This document shows, one piece after another, positions 1 to 6,255 of a stretch of 12,761 nucleotides of DNA. Made by a program: the position numbers and the translations under genes. This stretch comes from Acidimicrobiaceae bacterium (GTDB lineage Bacteria; Actinomycetota; Acidimicrobiia; Acidimicrobiales; Palsa-688). Position 1 is the first letter of the stretch. Each line of letters starts with the position of its first letter. A model generated the notes under the pieces. That model was not told where the DNA came from. It saw nothing but the letters and a program-made list of their open reading frames with translations, and ran no database searches. The stretch spans positions 1-12,761 of the forward strand of contig JAUTXM010000089.1 in assembly GCA_030838025.1 (NCBI GenBank), read 5' to 3'.

Positions 1-20
1 CCATCGCAGAAAGGGTGTAG
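1..20 (+). CDS. C-terminal end of an upstream gene, probably leuB (partial)
   Basis: Codons from position 3 read Ile-Ala-Glu-Arg-Val followed by a TAG stop at 18-20, only 3 nt before the ilvE start. The phase, the tight spacing and the helical ending fit the C-terminus of 3-isopropylmalate dehydrogenase (LeuB), which often precedes ilvE and cimA in actinobacterial clusters. Five residues cannot prove identity, so both the coding call and the leuB guess rest mainly on context. The same bases also carry the ilvE ribosome binding site, which would give translational coupling. Confidence 0.4.
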
Positions 21-23
21 GAG

Positions 24-947
24 ATGCCGATTACCAAATCCGAGAAGGTGTGGATGGACGGCGAACTCGTCAACTGGGACGACGCCAAGATCCACATTCT
101 CACCCACACCCTGCACTACGGCCTCGGTGTATTCGAAGGGATCCGCGCCTACGCCACGGACAACGGTCCCGCGGTGTTCCGGCTGACGGACCACATCGTG
201 CGGTTGTTCGACTCGGCCAAGATCTTCATGATCGAGATTCCCTTCTCGATCGATCAGCTGGTCGAGGCGGTCAAGGACACGGTTCGGGTCAACGGGCTGC
301 CCGAGTGCTACATCCGGCCCATCGTCTACCTGGGCTATGGCGAGATGGGCTTGAACCCGCTGAACTGCGCGGTCAAGGTCTCGATCGCGGTGTGGCCGTG
401 GGGCACCTACCTGGGCGCCGACGGCATCAAGCACGGGGTGCGGATGAAGATCAGCTCGTGGCAGCGCCACGATCCCAACGCCATCCCGCCCGCGGCCAAG
501 GGCACGGGCATGTACATCAACTCCTGCCTGGCCAAGGTGGAGGCGCTAAAGGCAGGCTATGACGAGGCCATCCTGCTCTCCCCGCAGGGCTATGTCAGTG
601 AGTGCACGGGCGAGAACATCTTCCTCGTCAAGCACGGGCGCCTCGTCACCCCGCCCGTGCAGGCCGGTGCCCTCCAGGGCATTACCCAGAACTCGGTCAC
701 GGCCATCGCCCACGACTTGGGGTACGAGGTGGCGGTCGACAACATCTTGCGCTCCGACCTGTACACGGCCGACGAGGCGTTCCTGAGCGGCACCGCGGCC
801 GAGGTCGTCCCCATCCGCTCGGTCGACGACCGCCCGGTCGGGCCCGGTGAACCGGGGCCCATCACCCGCAAGATCCAGGAGGTGTTCGAGGCCGCGGTGC
901 GGGGCAAGGTGGACCGCCACAAGGACTGGGTCGAACATGTCGGGTGA
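24..947 (+). CDS. ilvE: Branched-chain amino acid aminotransferase (class IV, PLP)
   Basis: This cytoplasmic PLP enzyme catalyses the reversible last step of isoleucine, leucine and valine synthesis, transferring an amino group between glutamate and the branched 2-oxo acids. The 307 residues match the usual IlvE length. The N-terminus has the HTLHYGLGVFEGIRAY signature (about residues 28-43), and the Schiff-base lysine falls at K159 in AAKGTGMYINS, the E. coli IlvE position. E193 of the SECTGENIF block is the expected contact to the PLP ring nitrogen. The fold-IV ending SGTAAEVVPIRSVD is intact. The ATG at 24 is preceded by AAAGGG (10-15) and GGAG just before the start. It is the first whole gene of an operon with cimA, whose start overlaps its end by 11 bp. 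I see no damage to the gene. Confidence 0.96.
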   Translation: MPITKSEKVWMDGELVNWDDAKIHILTHTLHYGLGVFEGIRAYATDNGPAVFRLTDHIVRLFDSAKIFMIEIPFSIDQLVEAVKDTVRVNGLPECYIRPIVYLGYGEMGLNPLNCAVKVSIAVWPWGTYLGADGIKHGVRMKISSWQRHDPNAIPPAAKGTGMYINSCLAKVEALKAGYDEAILLSPQGYVSECTGENIFLVKHGRLVTPPVQAGALQGITQNSVTAIAHDLGYEVAVDNILRSDLYTADEAFLSGTAAEVVPIRSVDDRPVGPGEPGPITRKIQEVFEAAVRGKVDRHKDWVEHVG

Positions 948-2589
948 TCACGACCATGTAGCAGTCGCCCCCGTCATCCGCGAGCTGCCCGAGGCGGTCG
1001 ACATCTACGACACCACCCTGCGAGACGGGAGCCAGCAGGAGGGGCTGTCGCTGACGGTGGACGACAAGCTGCGGGTGGCCGAACAGCTCGACCATCTCGG
1101 TGTGCAGTTCATCGAGGGCGGGTGGCCGGGCGCCAATCCCAAGGACGAGGAGTTCTTCCGCCGGGCGGCGGCGGGGGAGCTGCACCTCCACACCTCCACC
1201 TTGGTGGCCTTCGGGTCCACGAGGAAAGCGCGTACCGCGGCTGACAACGACCCGGTGCTACGAAACCTGCTCGACGCCCAGACGAGCGCCGTGTGCCTGG
1301 TCGCCAAGTCGGCCGAGTGGCACGTGACCGAGACCCTGCGGACCACCCTCACCGAGGCGATCGACATGGTGGCCGACTCGGTCGCCTACCTGCGAGGCCA
1401 GGGCCGGCGAGTCTTCCTCGACGCCGAGCACTTCTTCGACGGCTACCGATCCAACGCCCGCTTCAGCCTCGACATCCTGCGAGCCGCCCACGGCGCGGGC
1501 GCCGAGGTCGCCATCCTCTGTGACACCAACGGCGGGACGCTGCCGGCCGACGCCGAGCGCATCGTGGGCGCGGTCCGCGACGCGCTCGACCAGGGCATCG
1601 AGCTGGGCTGCCACTTCCACAACGACGCCGGCTGCGCGGTGGCCAACTCCCTCGTCGCCGTCCGCCAGGGTTGCACCCAGGTCCAAGGCTGCATCAATGG
1701 CTACGGCGAGCGCACCGGCAACGCCGACCTGTGCGCCACCGTTCCCAACCTTACCCTCAAGATGGGGATCCGCACCATCGGCCGGGATCGCCTGGAGCGC
1801 ATCACTCCCGTCGCCCACCACATCGCCGAGCTGGTCAACATCGCCCCCGACCCCCACCAGCCCTACGTCGGCCAGAGCGCCTTCGCCCACAAGGCGGGAC
1901 TGCACACCAGCGCCATTGCCCGGGCCCCCCAAGCCTACGAGCACGTGGCGCCCGATGCGGTCGGCAACGGCACCCGCTTCGTCGTCTCGGAGATGTCCGG
2001 TCGCTCGACGATCGACCTGAAGGCCCGCCAGCTGGGCCTTTCCCTTGACGGGGAGGGGCTGGCCGAAGTGCTCGACAACCTGAAAGAACTCGAACACCGC
2101 GGGTACCACTTCGAGGTGGCCGACGGCTCGCTGGAGCTGTTGATGCGCGCCGCCACCGGCTGGAAACAGACGTTTTTCCGCTTGGAGTCGTTCCGGGTCA
2201 TCACCGAGCAGCGCGAGGACGGGTCGTACCTCACCGAGGCCACCATCAAGGTCCATGTCGCCGACGAGCGAATGTTGGCCACCGCCGAGGGCAACGGACC
2301 TGTCAACGCCCTCGACGCCGCCTTGCGCAAGGCGATCGGCTCGAAGTACCCGGAGCTGGCGCATCTCCACCTGACGGACTACAAGGTGCGGGTGCTCGAT
2401 ACCGCCAAGGGCACCGGAGCCGTTACCCGGGTGCTCATCGACTCGACTGACGGCGAGCGGACCTGGACCACGATCGGGGTATCCGAGAACATCATCGAGG
2501 CGTCGTGGGAAGCCCTCGAAGATTCCCTCGTGTTCGGGTTGCTGCAAGGCTCGGCCGACGGCCAGGATGAGGGTGTGACCACGCCGTGA
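937..2589 (+). CDS. cimA: (R)-citramalate synthase, LeuA-like
   Basis: The predicted enzyme condenses pyruvate with acetyl-CoA to (R)-citramalate, the first step of the threonine-independent isoleucine route. The DRE-TIM start reads IYDTTLRDGSQQEG (R29, D30), followed by IEGGWPGANPKDEEFF, a stretch I associate with the Geobacter-type citramalate synthases rather than 2-isopropylmalate synthase. The metal motif HFHND lies at residues 226-230, followed by NGYGERTGNADL. Residues from about 420 onward form the LeuA-type regulatory domain, where isoleucine feedback would act. The frame is open upstream to 847, but the ATG at 937 is preferred: it gives 550 residues with YDTTLRDG near the N-terminus as in the family, and AAGGA lies 11 nt upstream inside ilvE. 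The 11-bp overlap suggests coupling. Homocitrate or isopropylmalate synthase activity is less likely. Confidence 0.9.
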   Translation: MSGDHDHVAVAPVIRELPEAVDIYDTTLRDGSQQEGLSLTVDDKLRVAEQLDHLGVQFIEGGWPGANPKDEEFFRRAAAGELHLHTSTLVAFGSTRKARTAADNDPVLRNLLDAQTSAVCLVAKSAEWHVTETLRTTLTEAIDMVADSVAYLRGQGRRVFLDAEHFFDGYRSNARFSLDILRAAHGAGAEVAILCDTNGGTLPADAERIVGAVRDALDQGIELGCHFHNDAGCAVANSLVAVRQGCTQVQGCINGYGERTGNADLCATVPNLTLKMGIRTIGRDRLERITPVAHHIAELVNIAPDPHQPYVGQSAFAHKAGLHTSAIARAPQAYEHVAPDAVGNGTRFVVSEMSGRSTIDLKARQLGLSLDGEGLAEVLDNLKELEHRGYHFEVADGSLELLMRAATGWKQTFFRLESFRVITEQREDGSYLTEATIKVHVADERMLATAEGNGPVNALDAALRKAIGSKYPELAHLHLTDYKVRVLDTAKGTGAVTRVLIDSTDGERTWTTIGVSENIIEASWEALEDSLVFGLLQGSADGQDEGVTTP

Positions 2590-2596
2590 CCGAGCG

Positions 2597-3115
2597 ATGA
2601 CTGCACCGGACTATGTCCCCCTCGCCGGTCCCGACCGGATCAGGCCCATCGACCGGCTCCCCGTGCCCCGAAGCTGGCGGTCGACCCGCCCCGGCGAGGC
2701 GCTCGATCCCGTCCCGCCCACCGGGTCCAAGTTCGGCTCGACCGGACCCGACCTGGGCTATGGCCTGAAGCTGGCGCGGCGCTTCGAGGTGCAGCTCACC
2801 GAAGGTGAGCACGCGGCTGACGCGGTTGCGGGCTGCTTCGCCACCGGGGCCAAGCGCGCCGCCTCGTTCGGCCGGGCCCCGGTGATCTTCGACATGGAAC
2901 TGGCGTACATCCTCTGGGGATTCCTCGGTGACGCCCCCGACGACCTGGTTGCCTTCCGCAAGCCGCTGTTCATGGGAGCGGCCCACGAGTATTGGGAACA
3001 ACGCCAGATCGTCGACCGGGTCAAGGCCTCGACGCTGCGCCTGACCCCAGCCCAGGCCCGCGACAAGCTCAGCGACTGGAAGAGCCTGATCGACACCTCG
3101 ACCGTCTTCTGCTGA
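2597..3115 (+). CDS. Conserved protein of unknown function in the ilvE-cimA operon
   Basis: This 172-residue protein starts at an ATG 7 nt after the cimA stop, without a strong ribosome binding site, so coupling to cimA is likely. I cannot assign a family. The first 45 residues are Pro/Arg-rich and look poorly structured. The rest is amphipathic and looks folded: DLGYGLKLARRFE, then a helix around AADAVAGCFATGAKRAASFGR, then a hydrophobic stretch VIFDMELAYILWGFLG (about residues 96-111) and KPLFMGAAHEYWEQRQIVD. No signal peptide is visible and no stretch is long enough for a convincing membrane segment. The pattern resembles hypothetical proteins I recall from other high-G+C actinobacteria, but I know of no function. 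The stop codon is the first TGA of the repeat at 3113-3144. Codon use matches the neighbours, so I take it as a real gene. Confidence 0.82.
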   Translation: MTAPDYVPLAGPDRIRPIDRLPVPRSWRSTRPGEALDPVPPTGSKFGSTGPDLGYGLKLARRFEVQLTEGEHAADAVAGCFATGAKRAASFGRAPVIFDMELAYILWGFLGDAPDDLVAFRKPLFMGAAHEYWEQRQIVDRVKASTLRLTPAQARDKLSDWKSLIDTSTVFC

Positions 3116-3144
3116 CCGGCTGACCGGCTGACCGGCTGACCGGC
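3113..3144. repeat. Four perfect tandem copies of an 8-bp unit
   Basis: TGACCGGC is repeated four times without mismatch (3113, 3121, 3129, 3137) and is followed by a broken fifth copy, TGGCGAC. The first TGA is the stop codon of the preceding gene. Because the period is 8, the four TGA triplets fall in all three forward frames, so the array stops any readthrough. It lies between convergent genes, which makes replication slippage the simplest origin. Confidence 0.95.
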
Positions 3145-3178
3145 TGGCGACACGAGCGGTAGAAGCAGCAGACGGCTC

Positions 3179-3526
3179 CTACAGGATCTCGAGCAGCCGC
3201 TCGGGCGGCCGGGCGATGACTGCCCGTTCGCCCACCACGACGATGGGCCGCTCCAGCAAGACGGGATGAGCCGCCACCGCCGCCAGTAGATCATCCGGCG
3301 AGGCTTTTCCCAGCTCCAGCTCCTGGTAGACCGACTCCCCGGTGCGCATCATGGCGCGGGGGTCGTCGATGCCGAGCAACGCCATCAGGTGGCGGAGCTC
3401 GTCGATCGTCGGCGGCGTGTCCAGGTAGCGGACGAACGTCGCCTCTACGCCCTTGTCGGCCAGGATGCCCTGGGCGGTGCGGCATTTTGAGCACGACGGG
3501 TTGAAGTAGACGGTCGGTTCAGCCAT
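3179..3526 (-). CDS. arsC: ArsC-family arsenate reductase-like protein
   Basis: This 115-residue thioredoxin-fold protein has the layout of glutaredoxin-coupled arsenate reductases. The N-terminal loop reads FNPSCSKCRTA, putting the nucleophilic cysteine at C12 as in E. coli ArsC. The oxyanion-binding arginines line up well: R61 (MMRTGE), R93 (ERPIVVV) and R106 (ARPPE), against R60, R94 and R107 of the E. coli enzyme. A second cysteine, C15, makes a CxxC pair not present in E. coli ArsC. No arsR, arsB or acr3 gene is nearby, so a housekeeping YfgD-like redox role is a real alternative to arsenic resistance. The start ATG lies 9 bp after the lipoprotein stop and has no clear Shine-Dalgarno sequence. 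Instead, a -10-like hexamer sits 6 nt upstream, suggesting a leaderless mRNA. Confidence 0.85.
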   Translation of the reverse strand: MAEPTVYFNPSCSKCRTAQGILADKGVEATFVRYLDTPPTIDELRHLMALLGIDDPRAMMRTGESVYQELELGKASPDDLLAAVAAHPVLLERPIVVVGERAVIARPPERLLEIL

Positions 3527-3532
3527 GCCGCG

Positions 3533-3538
3533 AGGCTA
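3533..3538 (-). promoter_or_regulatory. Putative -10 hexamer of a leaderless arsC-like transcript
   Basis: On the minus strand TAGCCT matches the actinobacterial -10 pattern TANNNT and ends 6 nt before the ATG at 3526, so transcription would begin at or next to the start codon. The TAG inside the hexamer is also the stop codon of the upstream lipoprotein gene. I found no convincing -35 box and no ribosome binding site. Confidence 0.4.
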
Positions 3539-4528
3539 TGGGAAACGGATCCGGTAGACCGCGCCGGCGGTGTCGCACCAGGCCGCCACCGCTGCGCCAT
3601 GGGCCCGGTGGAGGCCACCGGAGCTGTTCTGGTTGGCCCCGACGACCTTGGTGGCGGCCGCCGTCTTTCCCGTGGCCAGGTCCAAGAAGAGCACCTGGTC
3701 GGCGTTGGTGGCCGGGTCGATCGAGCTGACGAGGAGGGTGGCGTCGTTGTTGGCCAGGGTCACTCCGGCGGGCGACCCGAGGTGCAAGTGGCTCAAGACC
3801 GGGGTGACCGTGCCGCCGGTGACCCGGAAGACCTGGCCTTGGCCGGCACCGGCACCCTGGTCGGTGACGTACGCCACCCCGAGTGAGGTGACCACGACCG
3901 AGTCGGGATTCACGAACGGCGCCCCTTCGGCGAGGGTGATCACGGTGCCGCCGTCGGCCGAAACCTGGAACAACCCGGGGGGCCCGTTGGCCGGATCGAT
4001 CCCGGTGAAGTAGATGACGTCGGCGTCGCTCAAGTTCACGACGTCGAGCCCGCGGGGCGAGCGCCCCTGAGTGCCGGGTAGGACGTGCGGGGTCACCGGC
4101 GTACCCGCGGTCGGGACGGTCAGGATGGCGCCCGACGTGGCGGCGCTGGCGACCGCGTCCAGTGGTTGCGCCTGCTGGTCGGCCACGTAGATCCGCTCGC
4201 CGTTGGTTGCCAGCGCCACGCCGGTGGGCTTGGCCAGGGGCGCCCCCTCGGCGACGGTTGACTCGCTGCCTCCGGCGGCGGGCACCCGGAGGAGGGCGGG
4301 GCCGTGCTGCCCGGTGGCGGTGAAGTAGACGATGTTGCCATTCGGCGAGGGCGCAGCGTCGAGGGGGTTCTGGAAGGTGCCGGCCCGGGCTACCGCATCG
4401 ACGGCCTTGATGGCCTGGTCACCGAGGGGGTGGCCGGCGCTCTTCGAGCCGCCCCCGCAGCCCGCGCCCACCAGTCCAAGGGTCGCCGCCATCGTGATGA
4501 CCGCCCAGCCGTGCCCTTTGCGCATCAT
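3536..4528 (-). CDS. Putative lipoprotein with NHL/beta-propeller-like repeats
   Basis: The N-terminus is a lipoprotein-like signal: a short Arg/Lys region, a hydrophobic core and LVGAGC with the candidate lipidated Cys at residue 24, then a Gly/Ser linker. Gly at -3 is an imperfect lipobox, so plain secretion remains possible. The remaining 300 or so residues contain blade-like repeats: VAEGAPLAKPTGVALATNG with IYVADQ recurs as LAEGAPFVNPDSVVVTSLG with AYVTDQ, and GPALLRVPAAGG recurs as GPPGLFQVSADGG. This fits an SMP-30/NHL-type six-bladed propeller on the cell surface; the ligand is unknown. Two adjacent ATGs could start it (4528 and 4525). GGAGG at 4535-4539 is 6 nt from the first and 9 nt from the second, so both are usable. 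The arsC-like gene follows after 9 bp. Confidence 0.8.
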   Translation of the reverse strand: MMRKGHGWAVITMAATLGLVGAGCGGGSKSAGHPLGDQAIKAVDAVARAGTFQNPLDAAPSPNGNIVYFTATGQHGPALLRVPAAGGSESTVAEGAPLAKPTGVALATNGERIYVADQQAQPLDAVASAATSGAILTVPTAGTPVTPHVLPGTQGRSPRGLDVVNLSDADVIYFTGIDPANGPPGLFQVSADGGTVITLAEGAPFVNPDSVVVTSLGVAYVTDQGAGAGQGQVFRVTGGTVTPVLSHLHLGSPAGVTLANNDATLLVSSIDPATNADQVLFLDLATGKTAAATKVVGANQNSSGGLHRAHGAAVAAWCDTAGAVYRIRFP

Positions 4529-4532
4529 GAAA

Positions 4533-4539
4533 CACCTCC
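4533..4539 (-). promoter_or_regulatory. Strong Shine-Dalgarno sequence for the lipoprotein gene
   Basis: On the minus strand GGAGGTG precedes the ATG-ATG pair at 4528/4525. It is one of the few near-consensus ribosome binding sites in the window, in contrast to the neighbouring arsC-like gene and fabD, which have none. Confidence 0.7.
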
Positions 4540-4573
4540 GCGTCGTGGCCCTGCTCGAATGCCTACCCAGTCT

Positions 4574-4587
4574 CGGTCAGTTGACCG
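4574..4587. repeat. Short inverted repeat between two minus-strand genes
   Basis: CGGTCA and TGACCG are perfect 6-bp arms around a 2-nt spacer, about 46-60 nt upstream of the lipoprotein start. The position suits an operator for that gene, and the site shares the TGACCG core of the 8-bp tandem repeat at 3113. With 6-bp arms chance is possible. Confidence 0.35.
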
Positions 4588-4628
4588 CTGGACGTCGGGA
4601 TGTGTTCGCCGGCCGACCCCACGGCGGG

Positions 4629-4856
4629 TCACCAACGTTCCAGATCGCCTCCGGACCCCAGCGAACGGTCGTCTCGGACCGGCTCGGCGGGGCTGCGGGG
4701 GCGCCGTGTGCGCTGGCTTTCACGGCGGCGCTCGGCCCGCGCCCTGATCCGGCGTCGCACGAGGAGCGTGAAACCGAACGCGGCCGCCGCCCAGATCCCG
4801 AACGCCGTGAGGCCGAAGTACCACGGCAGCGAATGAACGGGAGCCGCGGCCAGCAT
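4629..4856 (-). CDS. Small single-pass membrane protein downstream of fabD
   Basis: The predicted 75-residue protein starts 10 nt after the fabD stop. A short polar N-terminus leads into one hydrophobic segment, about residues 10-33 (WYFGLTAFGIWAAAAFGF), followed at once by an Arg-rich stretch RRRIRARAERRR and a charged, probably disordered tail. By the positive-inside rule the C-terminus faces the cytoplasm. The ATG at 4856 is preferred because AGAGG lies 7 nt upstream. An in-frame ATG at 4895 would add 13 polar residues read from inside fabD and has no better support. The gene looks cotranscribed with fabD. I know of no family or function. The coherent hydrophobic block plus Arg block, the ribosome binding site and the fit after fabD argue that it is real. 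Confidence 0.65.
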   Translation of the reverse strand: MLAAAPVHSLPWYFGLTAFGIWAAAAFGFTLLVRRRIRARAERRRESQRTRRPRSPAEPVRDDRSLGSGGDLERW

Positions 4857-4866
4857 CGCAACGCCT

Positions 4867-5778
4867 CTAATCGAGGCCCGGCAGGGCACTGACATGGTCC
4901 GGTTCCGCCACGTTGGCGCGGATCGCGCCGTCCACGGTGCGCTTCACCATGCCCGACAGCTCCGTGCCCGGCCCGAGCTCCACGAAGGTGGTGACGCCGA
5001 GTTCGCTCAGGCGGGTGAGCGACTGACGCCAGCGAACCGGCGCGGTCAGCTGGGTCGACAGAAGGCGCCGCCACTCGCCCGCCGCGGTGTGGACCTCCGC
5101 ATCGACGTTGGCCACGCAGGCCAGGGAGCCATCGCCGAGAGTCGCGTCGTCCAGGGCCACGTCGAGTCCCTCCTGGGCCGGCCCCATGAGCGGGGTGTGG
5201 AACGCGCCCCCCACCGGGAGGGGGACCACCCGCTTGGCCCCGAGCTCACGAGCCCGCAGGCCGGCCGCCTCGACCCCCGCCGCCGTCCCCGCGATGACGA
5301 TCTGGCCGGGGGCGTTGTCGTTGGCCACCCAGGCGCCGTCCACGCCCCGGCACGCCGCGGCCACGCCCTCGGGATCGAGGCCGAGCACGGCGGCCATTGT
5401 TCCGGGGTGGGTGGCCGCCGCCGACTCCATGGCCGCGCCTCGAGCAGCCACCAACCGGGCACCCTCCGACGACTCGAGCACCCCCGCCGCCACCAGGGCG
5501 CTGTACTCACCGAGGCTGTGGCCCGCGACCGCAGCCGGCGGCGGATCGGCGCGGGCCCGCATGGCGTCGAGTATCACCAGGCTCAAGGTGAACGTGGCCA
5601 GCTGGGCGTTGCCCGTGACCTTCAACTCGGCCGCGTCGGCGTCCACGAGCAACCGCTCGATGTCACGGCCGGTCACGGCGCTCAGCCGCTTGACCAGCGA
5701 CCACGATTCGGTGTCGCGCCAGGCCTCGCCCATCCCCGGGCGCTGTGAACCTTGGCCGGGGAAGATGAACGCGTGCAT
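4867..5778 (-). CDS. fabD: Malonyl-CoA:ACP transacylase
   Basis: FabD moves the malonyl group from CoA to acyl carrier protein, supplying the extender unit for type II fatty acid synthesis. The 303 residues match the usual length. The N-terminal IFPGQGSQRPGMG forms the oxyanion region, the nucleophile is S88 in GHSLGEYSA, the carboxylate-binding arginine is R113 (LVAARGAAM), and the catalytic histidine is H194 in GGAFHTPLM. NDNAPGQIVIAG (153-164) and the late FVELGPGTELSGM block are also intact. No other fab gene or acpP lies in the window; downstream there is only a small membrane protein. The ATG at 5778 puts FPGQGSQ at the normal distance from the N-terminus. No Shine-Dalgarno sequence is evident, but a -10-like TAACCT lies 9 nt upstream. 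Confidence 0.96.
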   Translation of the reverse strand: MHAFIFPGQGSQRPGMGEAWRDTESWSLVKRLSAVTGRDIERLLVDADAAELKVTGNAQLATFTLSLVILDAMRARADPPPAAVAGHSLGEYSALVAAGVLESSEGARLVAARGAAMESAAATHPGTMAAVLGLDPEGVAAACRGVDGAWVANDNAPGQIVIAGTAAGVEAAGLRARELGAKRVVPLPVGGAFHTPLMGPAQEGLDVALDDATLGDGSLACVANVDAEVHTAAGEWRRLLSTQLTAPVRWRQSLTRLSELGVTTFVELGPGTELSGMVKRTVDGAIRANVAEPDHVSALPGLD

Positions 5779-5787
5779 GGCGCGCTG

Positions 5788-5793
5788 AGGTTA
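5788..5793 (-). promoter_or_regulatory. Putative -10 hexamer of fabD
   Basis: The minus strand reads TAACCT, a TANNNT match identical to the hexamer before the acyl-CoA dehydrogenase, here 9 nt before the fabD ATG. A start site 6-7 nt downstream would leave a leader of only a few bases, consistent with the missing Shine-Dalgarno sequence. No -35 box is convincing. Confidence 0.35.
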
Positions 5794-5844
5794 TCGTCGG
5801 CTTCGAGCGCCACACCGGCCCACCGCGGACTATCACTGGTAGGG

Positions 5845-6192
5845 ATGGGTTTCCATTACGCCCACAAGCCGGCGGGCGCCGGCGCCAACTGGCTGGCCGA
5901 TCAGGTCGCCGGGCACCGGGCCGTCCTGGTGGAGTTCGCCCAACGGGGCGCCCCGACCTGCCGCCTCGAGGAGCCGGTGCTGGTCAAGATCCTCAAGCGT
6001 TACGCCAACCGGCTGACCGTGGTGCAGTCCGATGTCGATGCGTCGCCGGAGGATGCCGCGGCGTTCGACGTGTCGGCGGTCCCGACGTTTGTGTTGTTCG
6101 TCGATGGGGTGGAAAAGGGGCGCCTGGCGGGCTTCCAGTCGGTCGACGACTTGACCCGCGCCCTCGACGCGGCCCTACCGCCGCCCGGGTAG
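5845..6192 (+). CDS. Thioredoxin-fold protein lacking the N-terminal active-site cysteine
   Basis: The 115 residues follow the thioredoxin plan: an amphipathic start (NWLADQVAGHRAVLVEFAQ), the active-site strand and helix, a central DVDASPEDAAAFDVSAVPTFVLF block with the cis-proline motif, then a final strand and helix (GRLAGFQSVDDLTRAL). In place of WCGPC it reads GAPTCR. Aligned on the cysteine before Arg, the nucleophilic Cys is replaced by Ala and only the resolving Cys remains, so ordinary dithiol chemistry is unlikely. A binding, monothiol or chaperone role is inferred. The frame is open back into fabD, but the ATG at 5845 gives the normal thioredoxin length. AGGG abuts it too closely for a good ribosome binding site, and TATCACT lies 7 nt upstream as a possible -10. 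It is transcribed divergently from fabD across 66 bp. Confidence 0.85.
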   Translation: MGFHYAHKPAGAGANWLADQVAGHRAVLVEFAQRGAPTCRLEEPVLVKILKRYANRLTVVQSDVDASPEDAAAFDVSAVPTFVLFVDGVEKGRLAGFQSVDDLTRALDAALPPPG

Positions 6193-6199
6193 CCCGGGC
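6183..6199. repeat. Hairpin with the stop codon in its loop
   Basis: GCCCGGG (6183-6189) and CCCGGGC (6193-6199) are perfect 7-bp arms. The 3-nt loop is the TAG stop of the thioredoxin-like gene. The stem is all G/C and should be stable in RNA. It may help end translation or protect the transcript end, but no function is shown. Confidence 0.6.
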
Positions 6200-6211
6200 C
6201 ATCGCCCCGAG

Positions 6212-6246
6212 CATCCGCACCGGTGCGGCGGGTGCCGGTGCGGATG
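6212..6246. terminator. Perfect 12-bp hairpin, likely terminator
   Basis: CATCCGCACCGG (6212-6223) and CCGGTGCGGATG (6235-6246) pair perfectly around an 11-nt loop, 19 nt after the stop of the thioredoxin-like gene. It is the longest perfect inverted repeat I found in the window. No U-run follows, which is common for hairpin terminators in high-G+C actinobacteria, so the terminator call is reasonable but unproven. It separates that gene from the 15-bp repeat array. Confidence 0.55.
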
Positions 6247-6255
6247 GGCGCATGT

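Noticed and set aside
847..936. N-terminal extension of cimA to a GTG at 847
   Set aside because: The added 30 residues are Arg/Pro-rich, overlap ilvE deeply and are absent from the family; the ATG at 937 fits better.
1258..2547. 429-codon open frame on the minus strand opposite cimA
   Set aside because: It is antisense to a well-supported enzyme gene, has a Gly/Val/Leu-biased low-information translation typical of G+C-rich shadows, and matches no family.
3179..3526. Arsenic resistance operon
   Set aside because: There is only the arsC-like gene; no arsR, arsenite pump or arsM is nearby, so an operon claim is not supported.
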